NCBI RefSeq assembly: GCF_003058165.1
Contig: NZ_QBUC01000008.1
Location: 62,001-126,000 of the forward strand
Direction of reading: 5' to 3'
From: Paenisporosarcina sp. OV554
Lineage (GTDB): Bacteria; Bacillota; Bacilli; Bacillales_A; Planococcaceae
Length of the DNA: 64,000 nt
Under the pieces are notes generated by a model. That model ran no database searches. It had not been told where the DNA came from and was given only the letters and a program-made list of their open reading frames with translations. Of this stretch, positions 51,736-60,618 are shown piece after piece. The position numbers were made by a program, and so were the translations under genes. The number at the start of each line of letters is the position of its first letter. Position 1 is the first letter of the stretch.

Positions 51736-52678
51736 GTAAAACACCCCCGATAACAATCATCATTAGCCAAAACAGAAATATAGCGATATGCATTTGACGG
51801 ATTGTATATAAAATATGAATTGCTCGAAGCGGGTTTTCTGAAATTCCCATCCGTGGACGGTTAGAAGGAATTCCTTTATACATATTAAGACCTCCCAGTT
51901 GCACACCAAGTTGACAGGCAGTCGCAGCTTCCAAGTACCCACTATTTGGGCTTGGATGCTTTTTGGCATCTTTCCACCAATTAGCAAATCGAGTGCGAAG
52001 GGATTGTTTACTGTAATTTTTTGTCCATAGCAGGATGATATAGCCTGTGACTCTGCTCGGAATATAGTTCAACACATCATCCATTTTGGCAGAAGCATAA
52101 CCAAAGTCTTGAAACTTCTCATTTTCGTGACCCACCATCGAATCTAAAGTATTCACTGCTTTATATAACCAAAGCCCAGGTGCTCCGAAAAGAAATGCAA
52201 AGAAAAGTGGAGCTGTTATCCCGTCACTCGTATTTTCAGAGACAGTTTCTACCACAGCACGTGTAATTTCTGATTCGGATAACTTTTCAGTATCGCGACC
52301 GACAATCCATGATAGTTTCATTCTAGCTTCTCTCAAATCACCATTAACTAGTGGTTGATAAACGGACATCGCCGCGTCTTTCAAACTTTTTTGGGCAAAC
52401 CCTATTGCACACAAAATACTTTCAACAACGATTCCAAAAATAAAGTGAATCTTGTATGCTGTGAACACCACAGTAAATACGCTAGTGAATGTAACCGCAA
52501 CAACCGATATCAACAGGATTATACCTTTGACTTTGCGATGTCTGCCTTTATTCAACAAAGTTGTTAATTTTGTTATAAAGCTTCCAATCCATCGAACTGG
52601 GTGTGTCCAATTAGGTGGATCACCTATTATTCGATCAAGGAGTAAGCCAAAAGTAAGCGCGATGATATGAGCAGACAT
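51722..52678 (-). CDS. cbiB: Adenosylcobinamide-phosphate synthase (CbiB)
   Basis: Membrane enzyme that couples aminopropanol phosphate to adenosylcobyric acid. 318 residues with several hydrophobic helices. Conserved stretches are DRIIGDPPNWTHPVRWIGSF, VETVSENTSDGITAPLFFAF and LYKAVNTLDSMVGH. Together with CbiZ it allows re-use of cobinamides with foreign linkers. The ATG follows the btuD-cbiZ stop directly. Confidence 0.94.
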   Translation of the reverse strand: MSAHIIALTFGLLLDRIIGDPPNWTHPVRWIGSFITKLTTLLNKGRHRKVKGIILLISVVAVTFTSVFTVVFTAYKIHFIFGIVVESILCAIGFAQKSLKDAAMSVYQPLVNGDLREARMKLSWIVGRDTEKLSESEITRAVVETVSENTSDGITAPLFFAFLFGAPGLWLYKAVNTLDSMVGHENEKFQDFGYASAKMDDVLNYIPSRVTGYIILLWTKNYSKQSLRTRFANWWKDAKKHPSPNSGYLEAATACQLGVQLGGLNMYKGIPSNRPRMGISENPLRAIHILYTIRQMHIAIFLFWLMMIVIGGVLRDIT

Positions 52679-52680
52679 AC

Positions 52681-54147
52681 TTACATTCCTTTCGCTACTT
52701 TATAGCGTTTGATAGCTAGCGTAGTACACTCGAAAACGCCCCGTCCGATACATTTCCCTAGCTCTGTAATAGGTCCAGCATACGGTAAAAGTTCCCCTTT
52801 TTGAGTAGCCGCTACAAGTAAACTATCCGTGGATGTTCCAGTTGCAAGTGTATTTGTTATCGAGTCTCTTACATCTTCGTTTTGAAGAGCTTTTGTTTTT
52901 GCTTCTGTCGCTGTAATCATGGCTTGAATGAATGCTTCGTCCGATAATTTTCCATTAACGATAATCCAGGTATTAATCGTACCGACATAAGGTTCATCTT
53001 CGCGTTCAAATGCTTTTGACACATCCACTGCATTCCCAACGCCTGCTGTAACTGCAATGATAATGGATCCAAATGTTCCATTATACTCTTCAATGACCAC
53101 ATGTTTAGTTTGAACAGCTGTCATCATTCCCACTGTATCTGTTGTAGAAAATCCTTGTTCTTGTAAATAATCAAACATCTCTTTTATGCTATCGTCACAT
53201 TCGTAATCAGCTTTCACATGACGATTAACAAACGTACGGAACCAACCAAACCCCGCATTTACAACAGCTGATGAAACTGTTTTTAATGGGACGTTTGCTT
53301 GCATGACCACATACTCATTTGACACTGCAAAATTGTCTTTCTTAATGATGTGCTCCACCTGCACCTCACTCAAATTAGGCAATAATGTGATTTGTGGTTT
53401 CGGTTGTTCTGGATGTGGGTGGCTTCTTACCCGAGCTTTGTAGACACTTTCTAGCTGTTTTTGTTTTAGCGCCGCATGCGGTTCACCAATTATTTTCACT
53501 TCTCCATCTTCCATTAGTAACAACCGGTCGCAATACAAGGAAGCTAAATTTATGTCATGAAATACTGAGATGATTGTTAATCCATTCTTAGTGGCTTGCA
53601 TTCTAATCGTGTCCAACAATTGTTGTTGATGTGCAATGTCTAAATGGTTTGTTGGCTCATCCAGTAATAACACTTTTGCTTGCTGCGCAAGTGCTTGGGC
53701 CACAAAAACACGTTGTTGTTCTCCTCCAGAAAGCTGATCGAGATAGACATGCTCATACATTTTTACGTCGGTTAGCTGCATTGCATCTTGAATTGCTTGC
53801 TCATCTTTCTCAGACCAAGATGAAAAGAATCCACTTTGATGAGGGTATCTCCCAAGAGAAATCGTGTCCCGCACTGTATATGAAAAAGCATGTGCGTGTA
53901 ATTGAGGTAGCACAGCCATATGCTTAGCGAGTTCTTTTGTAGTATATGTTTCGATTGGTTTGCTACCTAATTTGACCGTACCTGCTTTCAAAGGAAGTAC
54001 ACCACTAATGATTTTCAGCAAGGTCGACTTGCCACTCCCATTTGGACCTAAAATCCCAAGAACTTCCCCTTTAACAACATGAAAAGACACGTCTTTTACA
54101 ACAGGTGCGTCGTGATAACCACCTGTTAATCCTTCGACTTTTAGCAT
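52681..54147 (-). CDS. btuD: Cobalamin ABC transporter ATPase fused to adenosylcobinamide amidohydrolase (BtuD-CbiZ)
   Basis: About 488 residues. Residues 1-~255 form a BtuD/FecE-type ATPase: P-loop ILGPNGSGKSTLLKII, signature QLSGGEQQRVFVAQALA, Walker B VLLLDEPTNHLD, switch His SVFHDINL. Residues ~270-488 form CbiZ: AGFGWFRTFVNRHV, VTAGVGNAVDVS, TINTWIIVNGKLSDEAF, ATGTSTDSLLVAATQ and YAGPITELGKCIGRGVF. CbiZ hydrolyses the aminopropanol linker of adenosylcobinamides so they can be rebuilt by CbiB. The start ATG (54147) follows AGGTGG; it lies 3 nt beyond btuC. Confidence 0.92.
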   Translation of the reverse strand: MLKVEGLTGGYHDAPVVKDVSFHVVKGEVLGILGPNGSGKSTLLKIISGVLPLKAGTVKLGSKPIETYTTKELAKHMAVLPQLHAHAFSYTVRDTISLGRYPHQSGFFSSWSEKDEQAIQDAMQLTDVKMYEHVYLDQLSGGEQQRVFVAQALAQQAKVLLLDEPTNHLDIAHQQQLLDTIRMQATKNGLTIISVFHDINLASLYCDRLLLMEDGEVKIIGEPHAALKQKQLESVYKARVRSHPHPEQPKPQITLLPNLSEVQVEHIIKKDNFAVSNEYVVMQANVPLKTVSSAVVNAGFGWFRTFVNRHVKADYECDDSIKEMFDYLQEQGFSTTDTVGMMTAVQTKHVVIEEYNGTFGSIIIAVTAGVGNAVDVSKAFEREDEPYVGTINTWIIVNGKLSDEAFIQAMITATEAKTKALQNEDVRDSITNTLATGTSTDSLLVAATQKGELLPYAGPITELGKCIGRGVFECTTLAIKRYKVAKGM

Positions 54148-54149
54148 GA

Positions 54150-55145
54150 TTACGCACCCACCTTTCTTCGTTGTTTCCAAAAAATAAACGCAAACACTGG
54201 TGCACCAATGAAGGCTGTAATTACGCCTATTGGTAGCTCAGACGGTGAAATAATTATTCGTGACACTAAGTCACAAATAATGAGTAATGAAGCACCATTT
54301 ATAAATGATAAGGGTAATACATGACGATGATCCGATCCCCACAACATACGTGTCATATGTGGCACGACGAGACCAACAAAGCCAATGGTTCCAGAAACCG
54401 ATACCGCAGCACCAGTTAAAATCGAACCTCCTGTTAAAATCATCATTTTACGTCGTTTCACATTTACACCTAAATGCATGGCACGTTCCTCGCCAAAAAC
54501 TAATGCATTTAGCTCGCGTCGATTTAGCCATAATAGTAAAAAACCGATCGTCATAAACGGTAATGCCATTGTGACATAGGGCCAACCTCGCATTGACACA
54601 CTACCAAGCAACCAGCCAATAATTTGACGGAGCTCTTCACCTGAAAGTGAAACCATAAGAGAGATGACAGATCCCAAAAATGAACTAAATATTATTCCTG
54701 TGAGAATGATCGTTTCCATCTTCATCGCGCGGTCTATGAGCTTGGCAAAACTCATAACAGTAACCATCGTTAAAAAAGCGCCGAGCATACTGAAGACTGG
54801 CAATGTGAACAAGCCTAGAAAGGGTACAGAAATTCCGAAAAAGAGTGTCACCACGGCGCCAACTGAGGCACCGGACGACACTCCTAACGTATATGGATCA
54901 GCTAATGGATTTTTCAACAATCCTTGGAAAGCCGCTCCCGCTATAGCAAGTGAAGCGCCAACTAAACCAGCTAGTACAACACGAGGCATGCGAATATTCC
55001 AAAGGATGTTTGACGCAGCTTCATCCAAGTCCGGATTCCATAACACTTGCACCGGAATCGATACTGATCCAACCGTTACCCCAACCAACACTGCAGCAAT
55101 CAGTACGAAGAAAGAAGCTACATATGCAAACCAGGTTTTACTCAC
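54150..55145 (-). CDS. btuC: Cobalamin ABC transporter permease (BtuC/FecCD family)
   Basis: 331 residues, about ten membrane helices. Family stretches include RMPRVVLAGLVGASLAIAGA, LADPYTLGVSSGASVGAV, GFVGLVVPHMTRMLWG and ELPIGVITAFIGAPVFAFIF. Vitamin B12 or corrinoid as substrate is deduced from the operon and its riboswitch, since siderophore permeases look alike. GTG start overlapping the btuF stop by 8 nt, with GAGGT upstream. Confidence 0.92.
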   Translation of the reverse strand: MSKTWFAYVASFFVLIAAVLVGVTVGSVSIPVQVLWNPDLDEAASNILWNIRMPRVVLAGLVGASLAIAGAAFQGLLKNPLADPYTLGVSSGASVGAVVTLFFGISVPFLGLFTLPVFSMLGAFLTMVTVMSFAKLIDRAMKMETIILTGIIFSSFLGSVISLMVSLSGEELRQIIGWLLGSVSMRGWPYVTMALPFMTIGFLLLWLNRRELNALVFGEERAMHLGVNVKRRKMMILTGGSILTGAAVSVSGTIGFVGLVVPHMTRMLWGSDHRHVLPLSFINGASLLIICDLVSRIIISPSELPIGVITAFIGAPVFAFIFWKQRRKVGA

Positions 55146-56106
55146 TGAAGACCTCAGGATGAATTGCTTTTGCCAATTCTAATAAACCTTCAGTTAAACG
55201 AGGACCTTGACGGCTTGTCGTATCAGCATCCACATCTATTACTGCTTTGTTTTTAACAGCTGTAACTGTGCCAAATCCTTCACGAGTTAAGACTTGCTCC
55301 GCTGCATTTGGTACATAATTACCGTAAGTTGTTAATATTACATCCGGATTACGTTTAACAATTTCTTCAGGGTCCATCATAATCCAACCTTCTTGATCTG
55401 ATGCTATATTTTCCGCATTCAAAATCTCGATCATTTCATTCATAAACGTGTTATTACCTGCTGTATAAATTTCTGGAGCTGGAGATACTTCCGTAAATAC
55501 TTTTTTCTTCTCTTTAATGGTTGAAGCCTTTTCTTGAATTGTTGCTACTTCATCCTTCATTGTTTGTACCATTTCTTCCGCTTCTTTATTCATATCTGTC
55601 GCTTGTCCAATAGTCGCCATCGTGTCATACACTTCATCAAAGCTAACTGCAGATTTCACAACATAAACGTTTAACCCTGCATCACGCATTTGTTTAATTC
55701 CAGCGTCACCTACTCCAAGACCTGATTCATGTGCAAGTACTAAATCTGGATTTAAAGAAATAATTTTTTCTACATTAAATTCTTGTCCACCAATTTTTTC
55801 TTTAGAAGCAACTTCTTCTGGGTAGTTATCGTAATCTGAAACTCCCACTATTTTTTCTTCTAAGCCAAGAGCATACAAAATTTCTGTATTGCTTGGAATC
55901 ATTGAAACGATTGCTTTTGGTGCTTCTTCTAATGTGATTTCATTATCAGTGACATCCTTAATTGTTAGAGGAAATTGTGAAGCCTCTTGTCCAACTTCTG
56001 TTTCAGTTGTTTTGCTGTCTACAGTTTCCGCTTTTTCTTGCCCACATGCTGTTAATAAGATCGCTGCAAGCGCAGTTGCGAGCCATAATTGCCAAATCTT
56101 CTTCAT
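55138..56106 (-). CDS. btuF: Cobalamin ABC transporter substrate-binding lipoprotein (BtuF)
   Basis: 322 residues. Signal peptide MKKIWQLWLATALAAILLTAC with lipobox LTAC (Cys21), then an acidic linker and a helical-backbone periplasmic-binding fold: PKAIVSMIPSNTEILYALGL, GVSDYDNYPEEV, PDLVLAHES and RNPDVILTTYG. This is the BtuF/FecB class that delivers ligand to BtuC. First gene of the cobalamin operon, directly behind the riboswitch. Confidence 0.92.
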   Translation of the reverse strand: MKKIWQLWLATALAAILLTACGQEKAETVDSKTTETEVGQEASQFPLTIKDVTDNEITLEEAPKAIVSMIPSNTEILYALGLEEKIVGVSDYDNYPEEVASKEKIGGQEFNVEKIISLNPDLVLAHESGLGVGDAGIKQMRDAGLNVYVVKSAVSFDEVYDTMATIGQATDMNKEAEEMVQTMKDEVATIQEKASTIKEKKKVFTEVSPAPEIYTAGNNTFMNEMIEILNAENIASDQEGWIMMDPEEIVKRNPDVILTTYGNYVPNAAEQVLTREGFGTVTAVKNKAVIDVDADTTSRQGPRLTEGLLELAKAIHPEVFSE

Positions 56107-56142
56107 CTTTGTATTCCTCCTCGATATGTTGTGTTCATTGAT

Positions 56143-56455
56143 GTGTCTTAAGACACAAAAAAATCCTCCGCGAGTCGTCGGAAGATGGTTGGTTGAATAT
56201 TTGCTTTTGCTAAAATGAGCACGAGCTGATTCACACCATTCCTATCCTCGTAGGGTTGCTGAGTGTTCGCACGTAGGCAGGTCTCCTGGCTTGTGATTAG
56301 TGGATTAGTGCGTCTTCCCAAAGCAATGTGTGTGCTTCAGTGACTTGATGCGCTTTCCTCTCACATACAGTGGCGGGACCGCGTCGGAGTTGAACCGACT
56401 TCCCTTTTAACTCTGCGATTGAAGCAGAGCACCTTCGTGTTGGGGCTATGTAATT
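56143..56455 (-). promoter_or_regulatory. Cobalamin (AdoCbl) riboswitch with downstream terminator
   Basis: On the minus strand the aptamer core reads AAAAGGGAAGTCGG, ACTCCGACGCGGTCCCGC, then CCACTGT, and about 90 nt later the B12 box AGCCAGGAGACCTGCC (56275-56290), matching the class I cobalamin consensus. Downstream lies a terminator (CTTCCG / CGGAGG with T7 at 56157-56183), preceded in transcript order by the aptamer and followed by a GTGTCTT / AAGACAC dyad (56143-56156) before btuF. High AdoCbl is expected to stop transcription of the whole 13-gene operon. Confidence 0.95.
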
Positions 56456-56675
56456 CATTTTCATTATACATGAATTCCTTTAAGTGTCGAGAAGGTTTTT
56501 AGTAAACTCTAGCGGAACACTTTGTAGCATGACTATGTGTGATATGTTTTTGTCTTTCCTGTTGTAACTTGATATAGCGGATACTACTACGTTTATTTTA
56601 TATTTGTAACACTTGGTCTATTATTACGTACTTTAACTGGCGGCACTTGGTTAAAACGAGTTCAAGAAATCGCAC

Positions 56676-56710
56676 AAAAAAGTGCGTCTCCATTTATTAT
56701 GGAAACGCAC
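56676..56710 (-). terminator. Terminator-like hairpin upstream of the cobalamin riboswitch
   Basis: GTGCGT.TCCA pairs with TGGA.ACGCAC across a 7-nt loop, with TTTTTT following on the minus strand. No annotated gene ends here, since argS has its own terminator, so it may end an unrecognised minus-strand RNA from 56711-56969. Confidence 0.6.
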
Positions 56711-56897
56711 CTTGAATGAGGAATAATAGATCACTTATTATTTACTGTTTTTCGGATTCAGTTTACTGTGTCATGATAAGCCACACAAAAAACCCTTTCC
56801 ATGTGAATAAAGATGAAGGCTACGTAGCCATACGTGTAGGCACTTCCTGGGTGCTTCCCCCTCTCTTCCTTATTCATTAGGAGGGTGTAGCACGTTG

Positions 56898-56922
56898 GCT
56901 TTCCAAAGCTCCCCGGAAACCT
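56898..56922. repeat. Copy 2 of the dispersed 25-nt repeat (GCTTTCCAAAGCTC..CGGAAACCT)
   Basis: Matches 15433-15457 except at two or three positions and in the same orientation. The flanks (GTAGCACGTTG versus TTAGTTGT upstream; GAGTGATAAA versus TGGTAATAAC downstream) are also loosely alike. Confidence 0.5.
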
Positions 56923-56969
56923 GAGTGATAAAGTTCAATTGCTTTTGCATTCTTATCATTATTCGGCAA

Positions 56970-57011
56970 ACAAAAACAGCCATTTCACATCTAACTTGTG
57001 AAATGGCTGTT
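56970..57011 (-). terminator. Rho-independent terminator after argS
   Basis: AACAGCCATTTCACA / TGTGAAATGGCTGTT, a 15-bp perfect stem with a 7-nt loop, followed on the minus strand by TTTGTTTG. It is 9 nt beyond the argS stop. Confidence 0.92.
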
Positions 57012-57020
57012 GTTAATTTT

Positions 57021-58688
57021 CTACATTTTTTCTGGAGCGCTTACGCCGATTAGACGAAGTGCATTTGCTATGGTTGTGCGGACTGCAGTGATGAGAGCAA
57101 GTCTTGCACGGGTCATATCTTCGTTCGAAGCATCTAATACTTTTTCAGCATTGTAGAAGCTATGGAAAGTTGCTGCTAGTTCTTGAATGTATGTTGCCAG
57201 GCGGTGTGGAGAGCGAATTTTCGCTGCATCTGCCACGACTTGTGGGAAGTCGCCCACTTTCTTTAAGACATCGATTTCTTTTTCAGCTTGCAGCAAGTTT
57301 AGTTGATCCTCTGAAGCACTGAATCCTTGTTCTGCTGCAGAGCGCAAAATTGAGCTAATACGTGCATGTGCATATTGTGCGTAGAACACAGGGTTTTCGT
57401 TCGATTGTGAAACTGCTAAATCTAAATCGAAGTCCATATGTGAATCACCAGAACGCATGGCGAAGAAGTAACGAACAGCGTCTAAGCCAACCTCTTCTAC
57501 AAGTTCACGCATGGTAACAGCTTTACCTGTACGTTTGCTCATTTTCATTTTTTCGCCGTCTTTGTACAATTGCACCATTTGTATAATGCTGACTTCAAGT
57601 GTATCGTTACCGTTTCCAAGTGCTTGAATTGCGGCTTTCATACGCGGAATGTAACCGTGGTGATCAGCACCCCAAATGTTGATTAACTTTTCAAAACCAC
57701 GCGCAATTTTATCTTCATGATACGCAATATCAGGTGTTAAATAAGTAAATGAACCGTCATTTTTAATGAGTACACGGTCTTTGTCGTCACCAAATGTTGT
57801 TGAACGGAACCAAGTCGCGCCTTCTTCTTCAAAGACGTGACCATTTGCACGTAATTTATCTAGAGCCACTTCTATCTTGCCGTTTTCATATAAAGAAGTT
57901 TCTGAGTACCATTCATCAAAATTAACACGAAAATCAGCTAAATCTTGTTGTAATTTAGCAAGTTCTACTTTCAGACCATGTGAGCGGAAGAATGCAAAAC
58001 GCTCTTCGGCAGATTTCTCAAGTAACGCTTCACCATGCTCATTTGCCATAGCTTGGGCAATTTCAATAATGTCTTTGCCATGATAGCCATCTTCCGGCAT
58101 TTCTGCGTCTTGACCTAGAGCTTGCTTATAGCGAGCTTCTAATGAGTACGCTAGGTTGTTTATTTGGTTACCTGCATCGTTAATATAGTATTCGCGTGAA
58201 ACGTTATAGCCTGCATAATCCAGGACATTACATAAAGAATCACCGACAGATGCACCACGAGCATGACCTAAATGCAAGTCGCCTGTTGGATTAGCTGATA
58301 CAAACTCTACTTGAATCTTTTGATTCCCACCCGCATTTGAACGACCATAATCAGCACCTTGTGCAAGCACTGCTTTTACTACATCAGCTAAGTAATCCTT
58401 ACGAATCGAAATATTCATAAATCCAGGACCAGCTATCTCGATTTTCTCGATAACTGTACCTGATGTTTCAAGATTTTCTAGAATCGCTTCTGCTATCGCA
58501 CGAGGTGGTTTTTTAGCAAGTTTCGTTAGCTGCATGGCAATATTGGTTGCGTAATCACCGTTCGCTTTGTCGCGAGGGGCTTCTAAATGAATGGCTGGAA
58601 GGCCTTCTGTGTCTGTTAATTGTGCTTTTAAAATAGCTTGTTGTAACGCTTCTTTTATGGATTGTTGAACTTGTTCTACTGCGTTCAT
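57021..58688 (-). CDS. argS: Arginyl-tRNA synthetase
   Basis: Class I synthetase charging tRNA-Arg. 555 residues. Add1-type N-terminal tRNA-recognition domain (1-~115), catalytic core with [12 protein letters not shown] (HIGH motif) and [17 protein letters not shown] (KMSK), DALR anticodon-binding domain at the C-terminus ending [13 protein letters not shown]. The start overlaps the ywiB stop by 4 nt (ATGA). Confidence 0.98.
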   Translation of the reverse strand: MNAVEQVQQSIKEALQQAILKAQLTDTEGLPAIHLEAPRDKANGDYATNIAMQLTKLAKKPPRAIAEAILENLETSGTVIEKIEIAGPGFMNISIRKDYLADVVKAVLAQGADYGRSNAGGNQKIQVEFVSANPTGDLHLGHARGASVGDSLCNVLDYAGYNVSREYYINDAGNQINNLAYSLEARYKQALGQDAEMPEDGYHGKDIIEIAQAMANEHGEALLEKSAEERFAFFRSHGLKVELAKLQQDLADFRVNFDEWYSETSLYENGKIEVALDKLRANGHVFEEEGATWFRSTTFGDDKDRVLIKNDGSFTYLTPDIAYHEDKIARGFEKLINIWGADHHGYIPRMKAAIQALGNGNDTLEVSIIQMVQLYKDGEKMKMSKRTGKAVTMRELVEEVGLDAVRYFFAMRSGDSHMDFDLDLAVSQSNENPVFYAQYAHARISSILRSAAEQGFSASEDQLNLLQAEKEIDVLKKVGDFPQVVADAAKIRSPHRLATYIQELAATFHSFYNAEKVLDASNEDMTRARLALITAVRTTIANALRLIGVSAPEKM

Positions 58689-59107
58689 TGCGATCCCTCC
58701 GTGTAATGAAATTCGAGTGTGTATTCGCCAACGGGTTGTCCGCTCACGGTTAAATCATATTGAACGACAAAATTTCCATCGTTTTTATTTTTTTCAAACG
58801 CTATTTTTCGCGTCATGGTCGAAACCATTAATACGCCATATTCGCTCTCATAACTGCCTGTCTGTTGTGAATTCTCCAAGAACGGAAGTCGCATATTTAC
58901 TCCGCCACTTCGCAAAACGAGTGCTTCTGTTTCGCCCATTTTGACGGTGGTGTTAATTTTATTATTGTCTTGCATTTCTTCATATTTTAAATAAGAATTT
59001 CCTCTTTTTTCAATAATAGTGCCAGATGCCCATAATTCATAAATTTCCGGTTCTTCGTTAGGTTGCCGAATGGTCGTTTTTAACTTTACTTTTACTTGTG
59101 TGTTCAA
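58685..59107 (-). CDS. ywiB: DUF1934 family protein (YwiB-like)
   Basis: 140 residues, a small beta-barrel protein predicted from alternating hydrophobic strands. The family is conserved in Firmicutes immediately upstream of argS, as here. [23 protein letters not shown] near the start and [19 protein letters not shown] at the end are typical. TTG start with GGTGG 7 nt upstream. Function not established. Confidence 0.9.
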   Translation of the reverse strand: MNTQVKVKLKTTIRQPNEEPEIYELWASGTIIEKRGNSYLKYEEMQDNNKINTTVKMGETEALVLRSGGVNMRLPFLENSQQTGSYESEYGVLMVSTMTRKIAFEKNKNDGNFVVQYDLTVSGQPVGEYTLEFHYTEGSQ

Positions 59108-59254
59108 GACAAGTCCACCCGCTTCCTTTTGTATGATTTCAATATAACCTTTTTATTATAAGGCATTTTACCCCTTCATTTCAAATAACGTTTTATTATC
59201 GGTTTTCATATCACTTTACCTATAAAAAAATTTCCGCAATTGTATTTTTATGTA

Positions 59255-59263
59255 TGATATACT
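59255..59263 (+). promoter_or_regulatory. Extended -10 promoter element for the GGDEF gene
   Basis: TGATATACT (TG-N-TATACT) lies 33 nt before the GGDEF start codon. No good -35 is seen at 17 bp, which an extended -10 can tolerate. Confidence 0.45.
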
Positions 59264-59295
59264 GACGCTAGAATTTTGTTTGGGAGGCGAAAGTC

Positions 59296-60393
59296 ATGCT
59301 TTTCGATTTGCTGATAAATTTTTGTATCTTATTTACTTTTGCCGTCTTATCTTACTGGCCCTTTCAAGATACTGTACGCTCTAATTTTCCGTTTCTGAAA
59401 GCTCATCCGTATATTATTGGAATTATGTCCGGTCTAGCTGGCTTTATTTTAATGGAATCGTCTGTTGACTTGTCAGATACGATTATGGTTGATGCCAGAC
59501 ATGTTGTGATTGTCATTGCCGGAATTTTGGGAGGACCTATAGCTCCTATTATTAGTGGACTTATTATTGGTTTAGCGCGTATTTTTATGACGGATGCTGT
59601 CACGATCCCAGGTCTTCTTGGAGGGTTAAATGTGAGCGTTTTGGGGATTGTTATAGGATTATTTAGTTTTAAATATCCGATGACCTTCAAAAATGCTCAT
59701 CGTTATTTTTATTATGCAACCGCTCAAACTGCAGTACTAATTGCCATCTTAATTCATCAAACAACTACTAATTATTTGCATATTGTGTATTTTATTTTAT
59801 ACTCAGCCTTCTCATTCTTTACGGTATTATTTATTCTAATCGAGTTAAACGGCCATTTTAAGAAATTTCGACATACTGAATTGTTGGCGGAAACAGATTA
59901 TTTAACTGGTCTTTATAATAACCGTAAGTTTGAGCAACTGACACATTCCTACATAACGGATTCAACGAAACCATTCAGTATGATTTCAATAGACATTGAT
60001 CACTTTAAGAAAGTGAACGATCTTTATGGACATCCGATTGGTGATGAAATTTTGAAAGAACTTGGAGCTCGACTAAAAAACCTAGTCTCTTCGCGGGAAG
60101 GATACGTTACTCGAAACGGTGGCGAACAATTTGTTGTGTTACTGCCAAATTCTCCTCCTGCCATGGGGCTTGATTTAGGTGAACGCATTCGCTCAAGTAT
60201 TGCACGGAGCCCTTTCCCAGTTTCAGATAATCAACAAGAACAAGTGACCATTACCGTCTCAATCGGTGTCAGTTCATATCCTGATAATGGAATGACTATT
60301 CAAGAACTTTATAGTGCTGCAGATACAGCTATGTATGAAGCGAAAGCGATTGGTCGTAATCGTGTTTTCCACTACACAAATAGAAAAGCGTGA
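59296..60393 (+). CDS. Membrane-bound GGDEF protein (5TMR-LYT sensor, DgcK-like diguanylate cyclase)
   Basis: 365 residues. The first ~185 form five or six membrane helices of the 5TM receptor LYT type, as in B. subtilis DgcK (with GLAGFILMESSVDLSDTIMV and HVVIVIAGILGGPIAPIISG). Residues ~195-360 form a GGDEF domain: ETDYLTGLYNNRKFEQL, SIDIDHFKKVNDLYGHPIGD, and the active-site loop RNGGEQF. The fourth position is Gln instead of Glu, and the inhibitory RxxD site is REGY. It probably makes or binds c-di-GMP, but activity is uncertain. RBS GGGAGGC. Confidence 0.9.
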   Translation: MLFDLLINFCILFTFAVLSYWPFQDTVRSNFPFLKAHPYIIGIMSGLAGFILMESSVDLSDTIMVDARHVVIVIAGILGGPIAPIISGLIIGLARIFMTDAVTIPGLLGGLNVSVLGIVIGLFSFKYPMTFKNAHRYFYYATAQTAVLIAILIHQTTTNYLHIVYFILYSAFSFFTVLFILIELNGHFKKFRHTELLAETDYLTGLYNNRKFEQLTHSYITDSTKPFSMISIDIDHFKKVNDLYGHPIGDEILKELGARLKNLVSSREGYVTRNGGEQFVVLLPNSPPAMGLDLGERIRSSIARSPFPVSDNQQEQVTITVSIGVSSYPDNGMTIQELYSAADTAMYEAKAIGRNRVFHYTNRKA

Positions 60394-60425
60394 TGCTCTC
60401 ATTATTGAGAAGCATCACGCTTTTT
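60384..60425. terminator. Terminator after the GGDEF gene
   Basis: AAAAGCGTGATGCT / AGCATCACGCTTTT, a 14-bp stem overlapping the GGDEF stop codon, followed by TTTTTC on the plus strand. The flanking A-run would also allow minus-strand function for speB. Confidence 0.88.
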
Positions 60426-60501
60426 CTATATCATCCGTCGAATGCGTGGAACTTTACCATACAATTATTAATACTTGTGAAGGATTCTAGTCTCTATACA
60501 C

Positions 60502-60618
60502 TGTCTAGTTCCAAGCGCCAGCTCGCACCTAAGCTTCAGTAACTCATGCGGAAACAGGTTTCCGATTCGTTCCTTCCAACACCGGTGTCGGGCTAGATTG
60601 ACGCTCTCCACTTTTCTT
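60502..60618. repeat. Degenerate dispersed repeat, copy 2 (pair with 28735-28912)
   Basis: Starts TGTCTAGTTCCAAGCGCCAG and ends TCTCCACTTTTCTTTATTTT in the interval between the GGDEF gene and speB. Ends match the element at 28735-28912. The interior contains the dyad GGAAAC / GTTTCC near 60551-60567. No gene here. Confidence 0.5.

Larger units (their letters stand above)
56470..56969. other. Intergenic stretch between riboswitch and argS, with hairpins and a dispersed repeat
   Basis: No gene seen. It contains a terminator-like hairpin at 56676-56710 (GTGCGT.TCCA / TGGA.ACGCAC, T6 on the minus strand), a GCAC / GTGC hairpin near 56849-56862, and the second copy of the 25-nt repeat (56898-56922). 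The riboswitch promoter should lie near 56470-56620 but I cannot fix it. Confidence 0.5.
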
